From contig CACVBU010000865.1 of the NCBI GenBank assembly GCA_902728285.1, positions 1,951,044 to 2,015,043 of the forward strand: DNA of 64,000 nucleotides. The letters are read 5' to 3'. The notes beneath the pieces are model-generated. The model was given only the letters and a program-made list of their open reading frames with translations. It was not told the origin of the DNA and did no database searches. Positions 1 to 10,069 of the stretch are shown one piece after another. The translations under genes were made by a program, and so were the position numbers. Within the stretch, counting starts at the first letter, position 1. The number at the start of each line of letters is the position of its first letter. Origin of the DNA: Clytia hemisphaerica. Taxonomy: Eukaryota; Cnidaria; Hydrozoa; Leptothecata; Clytiidae.

Positions 1-537
1 GACCCCCGCCCGGTTGTTGACCTACATACTGATGCATGCTCTACGGGTATCGGAGTTGAGTTTCAAGGAGATTGGTTCTACTCAAACCTCCTGGTTGACT
101 ACCCACCCTTTTCTCGTACTCACATCAATTACAAGGAGGCCTTATGTGTTGTCCTTGCCCTGAAACGATGGGCTCCCCTTCTTCAGAATAAGGTGGTCCA
201 CGTTCACTGCGACAACACAGCAGCGGTAGCAATGTTGAACAAAGGTACCACTAAGGATCCAGACATGATGTCACACATGAGAGAGGCCTTTTGGCTCTCA
301 GCTACATTCAACTTTAGTATCAAGGTGTTTCATGTTCCTGGTAAACTCAATATCCTTGCGGACCACATTTCACGTCTCCACTTTCCCTGTCACCTTCAGG
401 CCTTTGCTCAACATTTGCTCTACTGGTACGGTCCTAACTCTGTGAACCTTGCAGCATCGGGGCACATGTCCCCTTGCTCGTTTTTCTTTTTGGTGGGGCT
501 GCTTCACTCTAGCCTCTGCTTCTCATCTGTTTTTTAG
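1..537 (+). CDS. RNase H domain of DIRS-like polyprotein (partial)
   Basis: An open frame runs from base 1 to a stop at 535-537; its start is outside the window. The RNase H acidic residues are visible in order: D11 (in HTDA), E46 (in NYKEA), D71 (in HCDN) and D121 (in ILADHIS). In DIRS elements this domain follows the reverse transcriptase and precedes the tyrosine recombinase, as here. The last 40 or so residues of the frame read less like protein, so the true junction to the recombinase frame probably lies between about 420 and 537. Confidence 0.85.
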   Translation, partial: DPRPVVDLHTDACSTGIGVEFQGDWFYSNLLVDYPPFSRTHINYKEALCVVLALKRWAPLLQNKVVHVHCDNTAAVAMLNKGTTKDPDMMSHMREAFWLSATFNFSIKVFHVPGKLNILADHISRLHFPCHLQAFAQHLLYWYGPNSVNLAASGHMSPCSFFFLVGLLHSSLCFSSVF

Positions 538-1284
538 GGCAAGACATCGCATCTTCGCTCCTGAACGATGTTTTGTTTTATCGACAGGCTACATTAGCCC
601 CCAATACACACAAGACCTATCGTACTCACCGTAAGACCTACCTCCGTTTTTGCTCCGTGCTGGACATCCCACCCGCTCCTGTTTCTACAGTGCATCTTTG
701 TTTGTATGCTGCCTACTTGGCTCGATTTTTGTTGCCCCAGTCAGTTTGCGTCTATATTAGTTATGTTGGCCTACTCCACAAGGACTATGGTTTGGTTAAT
801 CCCTTGACAGATAATTGGTTTTTGAGCTCTGTTCTCAAAGGTATCAAACGCACCAAGTCCAGTGCCTAGACTTCCTATTACAACTGATATTCTTTACCGT
901 ATCCGACAGCATTTGGAACTTTCTGACAGCAAGCACGCTTCTTTTTGGGCTATTTGCCTTGTTTCGTTTTTTGGTTTGTTTAGGAAGAGTCATCTCCTCC
1001 CTCTCTCCCATCAGGATTTTTCCCCAGCTACCTTTCTTGTCAGGTCTGACTTCACCCTGGATCCTTCTACAGTTTACATCAGGGTCAGGTGGAGCAAGAC
1101 TATGCAGCTGGGTCAACGCACAGTTACTATACCCTTGGTTGCCATGTCTTCTCCCCTTTGTCCTGTTTCGGCTGTAAACCACGCTTTTCAGTTAACCCCT
1201 GGGGCGGGACCCCAAGTTCAGGCCTTTTGTTGGATATTTATTCAATATTCTCTCTTCTTAGTCTTTCATTCTGTATATATATAA
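537..1284 (+). pseudogene. tyrosine recombinase of DIRS-like element, frameshifted and truncated
   Basis: The first frame (from GQDIASSLLNDVLFYRQ at 537) has the N-terminal core-binding part of a DIRS recombinase (FYRQATLAPNTHKTYRTHRK) and ends at a stop at 867-869. The next frame picks up directly from 862 (VPRLPITTDILYRIRQ), so one base was lost or gained near 860. The catalytic-domain start LFRKSHLLP, with the first active-site Arg, is present. The downstream HxxR box and tyrosine nucleophile are missing; the frame runs into repeat sequence and stops at 1284. It could not encode an active enzyme. Confidence 0.8.
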
Positions 1285-1329
1285 ATATATATATCTATTT
1301 TTTTTTTACACTGCACACTTGGATTTTGA

Positions 1330-1458
1330 CCTTTTATTTTCGTAGTCTATTCCTATTTTACGTGTGCACTATTTTTCGAAGAACTGATATGATTGATCAC
1401 TGATATGTCATGTCTCTGTTCAACCCCCTTTGGTTCCCCTCGGGAGGACTGTTTGTGT
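1330..1458 (+). repeat. split direct repeat, copy A (DIRS terminus)
   Basis: This stretch starts CCTTTTATTTTCGTAG and is repeated at 2665-2793 with few changes. The A copy has an extra short insertion near 1388. Its end is interrupted by the TTAA-flanked MITE. Confidence 0.8.
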
Positions 1459-2230
1459 TTAACCCTATTTTTATCAGGGGGGGGGGGTGTTTTCCACCAG
1501 GCTGGCACTCTTTTGCTAATAGCTCACTGAAAAAAAATTTTATCACTCTGAAAGTTTTTGACTTTTAATATAATCCTATTAGCAGCATGTATACCAAATT
1601 TTACAATTTTACACCGACCAGATCAGGTTTTATGACTTTTTTGTGCAGGCATATCATAAAATCCAGCTAAAACCCTGTAAAATCCCAAAATCTTAAATTT
1701 AGCATAACTTTTGATCTAGGCATCCAACTGACTTCAAATTTTGACAGGTTTTAGGTATCAATAATAAATTTTAAAAAATATTTTAAAAATTTTCAAAAAC
1801 TGCTGACGTCACCAAAAATGACGTCATTGTTTTTTGAAAAAACTTACTCATTTTCTGCATGGATTTTAAACGTCAATCTTATTAGTATGTAAAAAACCGG
1901 CAAATATGTTAAAGATATTCTTTTTGGCTTTTAGAAATTCAAAACAGAATTGAAAAATCTCCATTCGTTCAACTTTAATTGCTATTTTAATGAATAGTAC
2001 TTTTTCATTGGTCAGCGATAATTGTGAAACTTTGTGATGACGTCATCACCTTTATGATGACGTCATCAACCCAATTTTTTTTCTATGAACTCTTTTTATT
2101 ACGGAGGACATTTCTGCCAAATTTCATGTCCACATCTTTTCTAGATCAAAAGTTATGCAAGGCTGGTGGAAAACGGCCCCCCCCCCTTGAGAATACAAAA
2201 TCCGAAAAAGCCTGATAATAATAGGGTTAA
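1459..2230. mobile_element. TTAA-flanked MITE (piggyBac-like ends)
   Basis: TTAA lies at 1459-1462 and 2227-2230. Just inside are inverted repeats CCCTATTTTTATCAGG and, on the other strand, CCCTATTATTATCAGG (15 of 16 bases match). TTAA duplication with CCC-starting ends is typical of piggyBac. There is no transposase frame. The interior holds four TGACGTCA-type palindromes near 1804, 1820, 2039 and 2058. It inserted into DIRS repeat copy A, so it is younger than that element. Confidence 0.85.
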
Positions 2231-2664
2231 GTGTCTGATATATGTAGGTATATCAGAGTTTAGATACATCAGTTTGTTTTGATTTGTGTCTGCCCTGTTG
2301 GGCTCAAATTTCCCATTTAGCCTCTCTTTCAGACTCCCATACATATAGCAGAACAGGGTACCTGGCCAGTCCTTTTCAGTTCTTCATTTTGCTGTACTGC
2401 TGTTTTTATAATTTGCGCCACCAGCCCTCCCCATCAACTACATGGGGGAAAGCTTTATACGATTTACTTATAACACATATTTATCCAATATTCATATTAG
2501 GCATATTATATTCTAGTTTGGCTTTATGCTACTTCTGTATTTGTTTATTACATATGTTTTGCTTTTATACGTTCATTGTTATGAAATTTATTTGATTAGG
2601 TATATTCATTGTTACATGTTTGTGTTTTTTATTGTCATTTATGGTAGTCTTGTCACAGTGTTTC

Positions 2665-2793
2665 CCTTTTATTTTCGTAGTCTATTCCTATTTTACGTGT
2701 GCACTATTTTTCGAAGAACTTATATGATCACTGATATGCCATGCCTCTGTTCAACCCCCTTTGGTTCCCCTCGGGAGGACTGTTTGTGTTTAA
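2665..2793 (+). repeat. split direct repeat, copy B (DIRS terminus)
   Basis: Second copy of the 1330-1458 sequence. At its end it keeps the TTTAAAC context that is split in copy A, so it shows what the MITE target looked like before insertion. Confidence 0.8.
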
Positions 2794-2952
2794 ACATCCC
2801 TTTTTCTAGTACTTAAAGCTTATTTTACTTTGGTTCACAAATTTCTTTTTGTCCAGTGAAGTTGGTTTCGTGGAGACAAACCTAATGAGACTCAGAATCA
2901 AAAAAGAAAACTTCAAAAATTTAAAAATTAGATGCAAGGATGTTTAAAACTC

Positions 2953-3179
2953 TACGATTTTGAGCCTGAAATACCATACGTATCTGAGGAGGAAGAAATT
3001 GACCAACCAAGTGAAAATAAATCCAAATCAGGGATAGGAAACACTGATTGGTGCGAATGTGGAGAGTATAGGCCCATGGACACATAAACCGAAAGCCTTT
3101 ACTGTCTGGATACAAATGAAGGACCAGAGGAATATTTTGTTGTTAATTAAGATTTTTTGAAACCTTTAACTCGTAAAAA
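2953..3179 (+). pseudogene. decayed exon of a P2X7 intracellular-domain-like gene
   Basis: The frame from 2953 reads YDFEPEIPYVSEEEEIDQ, then GNTDWCECGEYRPMDT, a stop at 3085-3087, then TESLYCLDTNEGPEEY. The acidic stretch followed by WCxCGxCxxMxTExExxCC is the signature of the zinc-binding P2X7 C-terminal (ballast) domain family, which is multi-copy in many aquatic invertebrates. Here one Cys of the motif is Tyr and there are in-frame stops, so it is a relic. A donor-like GTAAGT follows at 3180. The matching downstream exon is at 6665-6791. Confidence 0.65.
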
Positions 3180-3192
3180 TGTAAGTAATATA

Positions 3193-6100
3193 CACAGGAA
3201 AAAATGTTAAAAACCCAGGCCTGGGAACAGGGCATTTTCGGGGTGGGTTTTCATCAAAAAAATTTTTGCCTTGGGATTTTCATTTTGCTATAAGTTGAAT
3301 AAAAATGTGGGTGTCTTTTTAGCTATTTTACAGACCTGAAAAAATTTTCGGATGAAAAACCCACCTGGGATTCGACCATTTCCCAGGCCTGGGTTTTTTA
3401 AAATGAGGACTGGATTGGGATTTGGCAATTTCCCAGGCCTGTGTTTTTATAGCTCAAAAAATGAAAATTGTCTAAAAAGCAAACCCAAAACCCACCCTTG
3501 TATACAGGTCATTTCAAAGGCATGGGTTTTTTGAAGTCGGGTCCGAAAATGGCCAAATCCCAGGCCTGGGTTTTGGGGCTGTAAAACAGTCGTTTTCGGG
3601 TGGTTTTCCATTAGCCAAATTCTGGAGCCGCTCGCTGCGCTGCAGTTGATGTGCGTGTCGGGACAAAAATCAAGGCGGAAGCCATTTTGTTTACATTTTT
3701 GGCTGGGGAAGCACTGCAAAACAGTGCTTTTTGAGTAGATTTGGTGATTCTTGGTAAGAAAGAAGAAGAATACTACTTGGAACCAACATCAAAATGTATT
3801 TGAATAGACTTCTATCATACATTGGAATAAAAGACAATACTTTTTTAACATAATGAATGTGTGAAACTTGCTTTTTTTGTTTACAAACTTCACTCAAGTA
3901 GTTTCGTCGATTTCGCTGCTTTCGAAAGCTGTTGATGGAGACTACTAACTTGCAGAAGTAACTTTATATTGGTGCAAACAATGACTATAATAGCTTCACA
4001 AACATTCCCTATCATGGAATTCAGCTGAGAAAGATTTTTTTCGATCGCATTGAACAGTTTTGATATGAGGAGAGATATCCAAGATATAGGCTCATTCAAA
4101 CATGGTTTCACCCATCCCTTTAGATAACAAAGATTTCATGATTCATTTTATTCATCTCAAAAATGGCTGAAGAGGCACTAACGGTCAGATCGGATTCATC
4201 GCTGACTGCGCTGAGGGATAAACTTTACTTTAACTCTCAAAATTTTGTCGTTGAATCTTCCCAGTCGTCAAAGACGGAGTTATAATGTTATAAACGTGAC
4301 TGATTTTGGGGTATGTTTTACGTGCAGGTTTTGATTGGATCCAGGACAAGAAAAGGATAAGTGAGTGCAAAGAAAGTGCCCAAAAATTCTGAAATTTTGA
4401 AAGTACCGCAAAAAATTGAAAGTACCTTATGACATTGACATGATTGTGTATATCATATAATGGGTTGTTATTGTTTTGGATATCCGGCATACCGACAACG
4501 GCTCTAACTTGGGACGAGTGTCATATCATGGGATGGTTGACTTTCTGAACTGTTTTTTCACTGTTAAATCTCTGTTGACAACAAGTTTGTTTTCAATGAT
4601 TTGGGACTATGTTAATTTAAAATGACTTTTAATAGGTAGAGGTTCGGTAAAATGATTGCCGAATTGCTGTCCCATGTTTTGTCAGACTGTCCCAAGTTAG
4701 TGTCCTTGACGGTACAAATCCACTTTGTAGTCATTGCATTTTCAGGCAAAGTTATGATGCCTATAGCACTGTCTGAAATTATTTTTTTATTTTGATTATT
4801 AGTTATCAGTGCTCAATTCTGTTCGGTGGAAAGCTTCCAACTTCCCAACAGAAAAAGTACTGTCACAAAGGATTATAATAAAAAAATTTTGAGATGTTTT
4901 TACTTTATCATTTAAATATATAAAATTTGTACAAAGTTTGCTTCAGCCAAATATTTTTATGCTTGAAAATAGTTTATAAATTCTATTATGTTGAATAATT
5001 TTGTGGTGGTACTGGGTGGTAAAGATAAGAAAAACATAACATGAAGTCAAGTCAAAATACTCTCAAACACTCAAACATGTTTATGTATAATTTACGATGT
5101 TTTCATTATCGCAAAGTAACTCTTTACGAAGATAGAACTTCTGTTAAAATTTTGTTTTATTATTGCTTTCATTGTTGGATGGATGGATTTCCCATGTTTG
5201 TATTTATATTACAACCCACGAAAACCGAAAACGTTTTTCTATATTTTCACTGACAGATTTTTTTATCATAGATTTTGTTACGTCTTTTTAATTAGTATTC
5301 TGCTTAATGCAACAAACATAGCAGTGTAAAAACTGAAAGCTAGTAATTTATTCGCTTTTTGTATTTGTTTTTTAATTTGATACCCCTGTTGGGGTAGGGT
5401 AGGGACTACTAGTAGTAAAAGTATTGCCACGTTAAACACATTTTCAAATCTTTCTGGATATATATTTCAGGATTGACATGAAATTGAAATCACTAGCTAA
5501 AGAACTCTTGAAGTCGCCCAGAATATATACAGATATTTATTATATCTTTATCTCTCAAGCTTTTGTTAATATTTCATTGATTTTAAATAATATGAGATAA
5601 ACAATTTCAGATATTTATCTTTAAAATATCTATTTTATCTTTAAGTTTTTATTTGCATACAAAAGATATCAATAGTGTATAAAATATTTTAATATATGTA
5701 AAATAGTTCCAAGGAAAAAAGCAATTATCCCCAAAAGATGAAGGTCAAATCCGTTTTTTCATGTGCTTCCGATGAGAAACTTAACGTAATTTTGACCATG
5801 TTGAGGGGGTGGGATTTGGCTTTGGAAAAAGGAACATGTGCAGGTCTGGGAACAGTACATTTTTGGGGTGGGAAATGCCTTTTTTCGGGGCTGGGATTTG
5901 GCTGGGGAAAATGGAACGCGTACAGGTCTGGGAACAGGGCATTTTCGGGGTAGGAAATGCCTTTTTTCGGGGATGGGATTCGGCTTTGGAAAAAGGAACA
6001 TGTACAGGTCTGGGAACAGTACATTTTTGGGGTGGGAAATGCCTTTTTTCGGGGCTGGGGAAAATGGAACGTGTACAGGTCTGGGAACAGGGCATTTTCG

Positions 6101-6538
6101 GGGTGGGAAATGCCCATTTTCGGGGGTGGGATTTGGCTTTGGAATATGAAGCATTTTCCACCCCGGATTTTTTTTAATTTCGGGGCCGAAAAATGACCAG
6201 CTCCACAACCCGTGATTTTTGTCTACTAAAAACACCGACCTGAAAACTAGCAATTTTCGACCCCGAAAGTTTGAAAATCTAGCCCTTGGGAACAGGCCAA
6301 ATTCAGCCCCGAAATGTTGAAAACACAGGCCTGGAAACAGGCCATTTTCGGCCCCGAAATTTTGATATCCTTGACCTGGGAACAGGGCAATTTCGCCTCC
6401 AAATTAAAAAAATTCGGGGTGCGAAATGCCTTTGGCATGTTTCATGTTCCAAACCCAAATCCCACCCCCGAAAACAGGCATTTCCCACCCCGAAAATGCC
6501 CTGTTCCCAGGCCTGGGTTTTTAACATTTTTTCCTGTG
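3193..6538. mobile_element. CACTA (EnSpm)-like non-autonomous element
   Basis: Perfect inverted termini of about 54 bp lie at 3193-3246 and 6485-6538, starting CACAGGAAAAAATGTTAAAA. Each is flanked outside by ATA, consistent with a 3-bp target duplication. Both ends are packed with subterminal repeats of the unit CAGGCCTGGGAACAGGGCAT in either orientation (3220-3620 and 5800-6538). CAC-starting ends, a 3-bp duplication and dense subterminal repeats are the hallmarks of CACTA elements. I see no transposase in the interior 3640-5790, so it would depend on an enzyme encoded elsewhere. It lies in an intron of the P2X7-like pseudogene. Confidence 0.8.
5841..6120 (+). repeat. subterminal tandem repeat array, about 81-bp unit
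   Basis: CAGGTCTGGGAACAG recurs at 5841, 5923, 6004 and 6075, giving spacings of about 82, 81 and 71 bp. Several long overlapping reading frames here, on both strands, come only from the G-rich repeat and are not genes. Confidence 0.85.
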
Positions 6539-6664
6539 ATAAAGGATATAATAGCAAATAAAAAACCTACAGCCAACTTATTAACAATAAGTGATTAAAA
6601 AACTAAGTTAAATTCCTACTGTCATAAACCTAAGAAAAAACCCTAAAAATATGTCCATCTACAG

Positions 6665-6791
6665 AAAAGAAGTGCGTCTTTAAATTTGACCAATTCCATA
6701 TGGTGTGCATCGCAAAACCTGTGCTGAAGACTGCGCTCTCAGCTCTTAACAATATGAGAGGGGATGAGATGAAAAAGAATCCAGGCAACAA
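6665..6791 (+). pseudogene. second exon of the P2X7 intracellular-domain-like gene
   Basis: After an acceptor (CTACAG, ending 6664) the sequence reads KKCVFKFDQFHMVC, then IAKPVLKTALSALNNMRGDE, then MKKNPGN, and ends at a donor GTAAGA at 6792. A segment of the form VL.TAL.ALN..RGD is common in proteins with the P2X7-like cytoplasmic domain, so I join it to 2953-3179. The intron between them is 3180-6664 and is almost entirely the CACTA-like element. No further exon was found downstream. Confidence 0.55.
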
Positions 6792-9790
6792 GTAAGACAT
6801 TGTTCTCAATCACAATAAGGGCCGTGAATCTTTTTTCCGGAGTTTCTGGGGACAATACCTCCCAAGTCATTGCAAAATCAAATTTTACATTATCTAAATC
6901 CTTCTGACACCAAAACTCTTTCTAGTTTTATTGACTAAGTGTTCGAAAAAGGAAGATTTACCTTCTGAAGGACAATAAACATGTTTCTTACTTTTAAGAC
7001 CACCCATTTTGTCCATTTTGTGAGAAAAATGATGTTTTTTGACTTTCGTATGACAAAATCTAAGCCCAAAACCATTGCATGTTTGGTACCGACGGAAAGC
7101 ACAGGGAATTCCCCATCAGACCCTGTTTTCGATATTTTAGTTTTGTCCTTTCAGGGGGTACAATAGCCTCGAATCTACCAAAAATTTGTCTTCTTTCTCC
7201 TTCAAATAGTCATAGAAATTGACTCGGACAAATTGAACAAAAAGTAAGGTCAGTGGCATATGCACAATTTATCTAGCTTTCCATCGGTTATACTTTTAAT
7301 ATACTTTTATTGTGTCCCCATCATGTGAAAGTAAAAAAACAACCCCCTGGTGTGACTTATTCTGTAATTTTGTTTTCTAAAGAATTTTGTTTTTATTTAT
7401 AAAGATCTGCAGACCAGATATGCACGCGCACAAGTTTTAAGAACAATTTTCAGGCCATTAGAAAGCCTTGCACGATATCAGTCTTTAATTTCGAACGCCT
7501 GGTCTTTTTTTCGAACGTTGAACGAAAAGGTTCGAAATCTTTGAGAAATAAACAAACTCAGTAGTAGAGGAAGGAGGAAGAGAGTTTTCTGTCACAAAAA
7601 ATGAAAGTTTAGAAAGTCTGATACTGTTTCAGCTTTTCAAAGAAATTTATCAGAAGTTATTGGGCTTCAAGTGGAATCTTGGAATGTAACTTCAGTAGTC
7701 TTTTTTCAAGTATTGAATATTTTAACTCGTTTAACACCTCTTCAAGCGATGGTTTTCTAATACAGCATCAGCAGCACTCAACAGAAAGCACTCAACAGAA
7801 AGCAATCATGCAAAGCAGAAGACTTTGGTATTTTTTTATGAACAGGGTTCTTCAAAAAGGTTTGTCACACATTATTTATTGGAATTTTTAGGCTGTATTG
7901 AGAGTGATTCTTATTATTTATACAATCTTTGGGGTACTTAGCTAGCCGTAGAGGTGGTGTGATCTTTGGTAGGTTTTGGTTAAGGGGGGAGTCTTTTCTG
8001 ACAAAGGATAGATAGGGAGATTGACTAACACTTGATGATTATCTGGTCAAACCCCTATGAAAACAAATGTCTTAAACTTCGTACGACTGCAGATAAAGGG
8101 TCAAGCATTCATTTTCCTACAAAGGCATCTGAAAAGTGAATTGCTTAGATTCTGTTTAGCTCCAGATTAAAAGCAAAGATATACTAGCAAGAATACATAG
8201 AAAATTTGAATAAGGTTTGACTATGTCTCTATGTTTTTGACCAAGAGGAATAGAAAGAAGGCAGCAAGGTAAAGTTTTTTATTCTTCAGAAGTGGAGAAG
8301 AATTATTTTCAAAAAGATTATGGAAATCGTTCGGAGAATAACCAAAATCTGAGTGTGGTCTTACGCGAGCCTTACGCGGCTATATGATTCCACGTGAATT
8401 TATTCTAGTAAAACAATCCACGGTTTTTTCAAAAATATTTCAAAAACTCGAGCGAAAAAAAGATGTTTCAAACCCTTATTTTCATTGAGTTTATAATACA
8501 AAATGAAAAAAGAGCGCTGTCTAGTAGTTTTTGCTATATAGATGTGTGCTGCGAATCTGTAAGACATCTAAAAGCTTTTATCAAGGAAAGGCTACTTACA
8601 CAGTATACAATGCTGATTTAGAATGAATCACTTTATTTTTAGTTCCTTCACGTATGCAGGCTACAAACAGTACACTTGTGTACATAATCATCTGGGATTT
8701 GGACTCACTCCATCAATCACTGTTTTAATTGCAAATGGTTGAAAACTTATTAGGGTCAAATTTGCATTAGTTAAGCCACATTAATTTATTCCCCTAGGTA
8801 GATTTGTTTTCTGGATGTTTGAGATAAGGGACCATTCAAAAAGTACATACGCTCAAAGAGCAGGATAAAGAGACAAACGTAGACGTAGACGTAGACTAAT
8901 TTTTTTTATCTTGCGTAAAGCTCTTTAAGACTGCAATGTCTGCCGGATATCTGGGGTTTGTGGCAATGATAGTTATTACAATAACAAAACAGCATGGAGC
9001 CTTCGTTGTACGTTCATTAGGTACCCGAGAGTATTTATAAAGATATAGCATTTTTTCGAAGGCACCTCTGAAACCACTTCTTTATAGAATTGACGTCAAA
9101 ATTTATGGTAATATTTAATCATATTATTTAATCATATTATTTAATTGTATAGATAGATGAGAAAGTTACAGCTTTCCAAATACAAACAGTTACAAGATGA
9201 AGTAACTAAAGTTAACTGACAAATCTAAAAGAATATGAACTATACAAAATGCAAAACGTTTATGTAAAGTGCAAATGAGTAAACAACTGGTTTTTGACAT
9301 GCTTCAAAAATGCTATATATTTATAAATAATTGTGAAGCCCTCAAACTTTGAGGAAATAAGGGAAATAGGCTTTTAAACAGCCCTACAAAATTTCAAGTT
9401 GTTTCGATTGTTTGAAGAAGCTACTTTAAATTTCTAATTTTTTTTTTTTTTTTTTTGCCATACCCGGTATTTCTCAAATTTTAACAGAGGAAATGAAAAT
9501 TTCCCCAATCGGCACCCTCTGGTCTCTAATATACCCCAAATAACTTTTCCACCTAGAACATTTTCATACATAACACAAATTTTAAATTTTAAATTGTGAC
9601 CATATTTTCAAACTAAATCTGCCAAACTTACTAGGTGTTGTAATTATTCTTTGTTTGTTGTTAGAGTTGTTTTATCTTCAAATTAAAGTGATTTCAACCT
9701 TGAATTTTCCAAAACCCTCCATCTACGAGTATTCCATTCATCTTTATCAACAAAAAATTAAATTTATTGTGCTCAACAGTATTTTAGACC
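6792..9790. other. gene-free stretch
   Basis: I see no convincing exon, paired inverted termini or tandem array here, apart from a short GTAGAC run near 8880 and a poly-T tract near 9440. The 70-residue open frame at 7679-7891 has no recognisable features. Confidence 0.5.
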
Positions 9791-9810
9791 CGAAGGAGTA
9801 TTGTCAACCA

Positions 9811-9881
9811 AAATCCAAGTCCAAATCAAAGCCCAAGTCCAAATCAAAGTCCAAGTCCAAATCAAAGTCCAAATCCAAGGT
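9811..9881 (+). repeat. AAGTCCAAATCC-type microsatellite
   Basis: Six- to twelve-base units of AARTCC repeat here. They give an apparent Lys-Ser repeat in one frame, which I attribute to the microsatellite and not to a protein. Confidence 0.75.
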
Positions 9882-10069
9882 ATTTGAAGATAAAGATCTG
9901 TATGCACACAATTATAGAATAATGCTTTTTTATTAACTCGTCATTTCAATGAAATTAAGCTTATCTTGACCACCCTTAAAATTTGACCTCCCTTAAAATC
10001 AAAAGTCAGTGAAACTCCACTCATCCTTACTTCTGAATTTAAGCAATACTTTCATTTAATATACAGAAT

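Larger units (their letters stand above)
1..2793 (+). mobile_element. DIRS-type tyrosine-recombinase retrotransposon, 3' part
   Basis: The window opens inside a DIRS-like element. In order it holds an RNase H domain (1 to about 400), a damaged tyrosine recombinase (537-1284) and two copies of a terminal sequence (1330-1458 and 2665-2793). Split direct repeats of this kind are known for the DIRS/Ngaro/PAT group. The reverse transcriptase would lie upstream of the window. A TTAA-flanked MITE sits in the first repeat copy. The element is dead: the recombinase is frameshifted and cut short. The right boundary is taken as the end of the second repeat copy and is approximate. Confidence 0.8.

Noticed and set aside
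5725..6598. Several overlapping open frames of 70-164 residues on both strands
   Set aside because: They lie in the subterminal G-rich tandem repeats of the CACTA-like element and simply translate the repeat in different frames.
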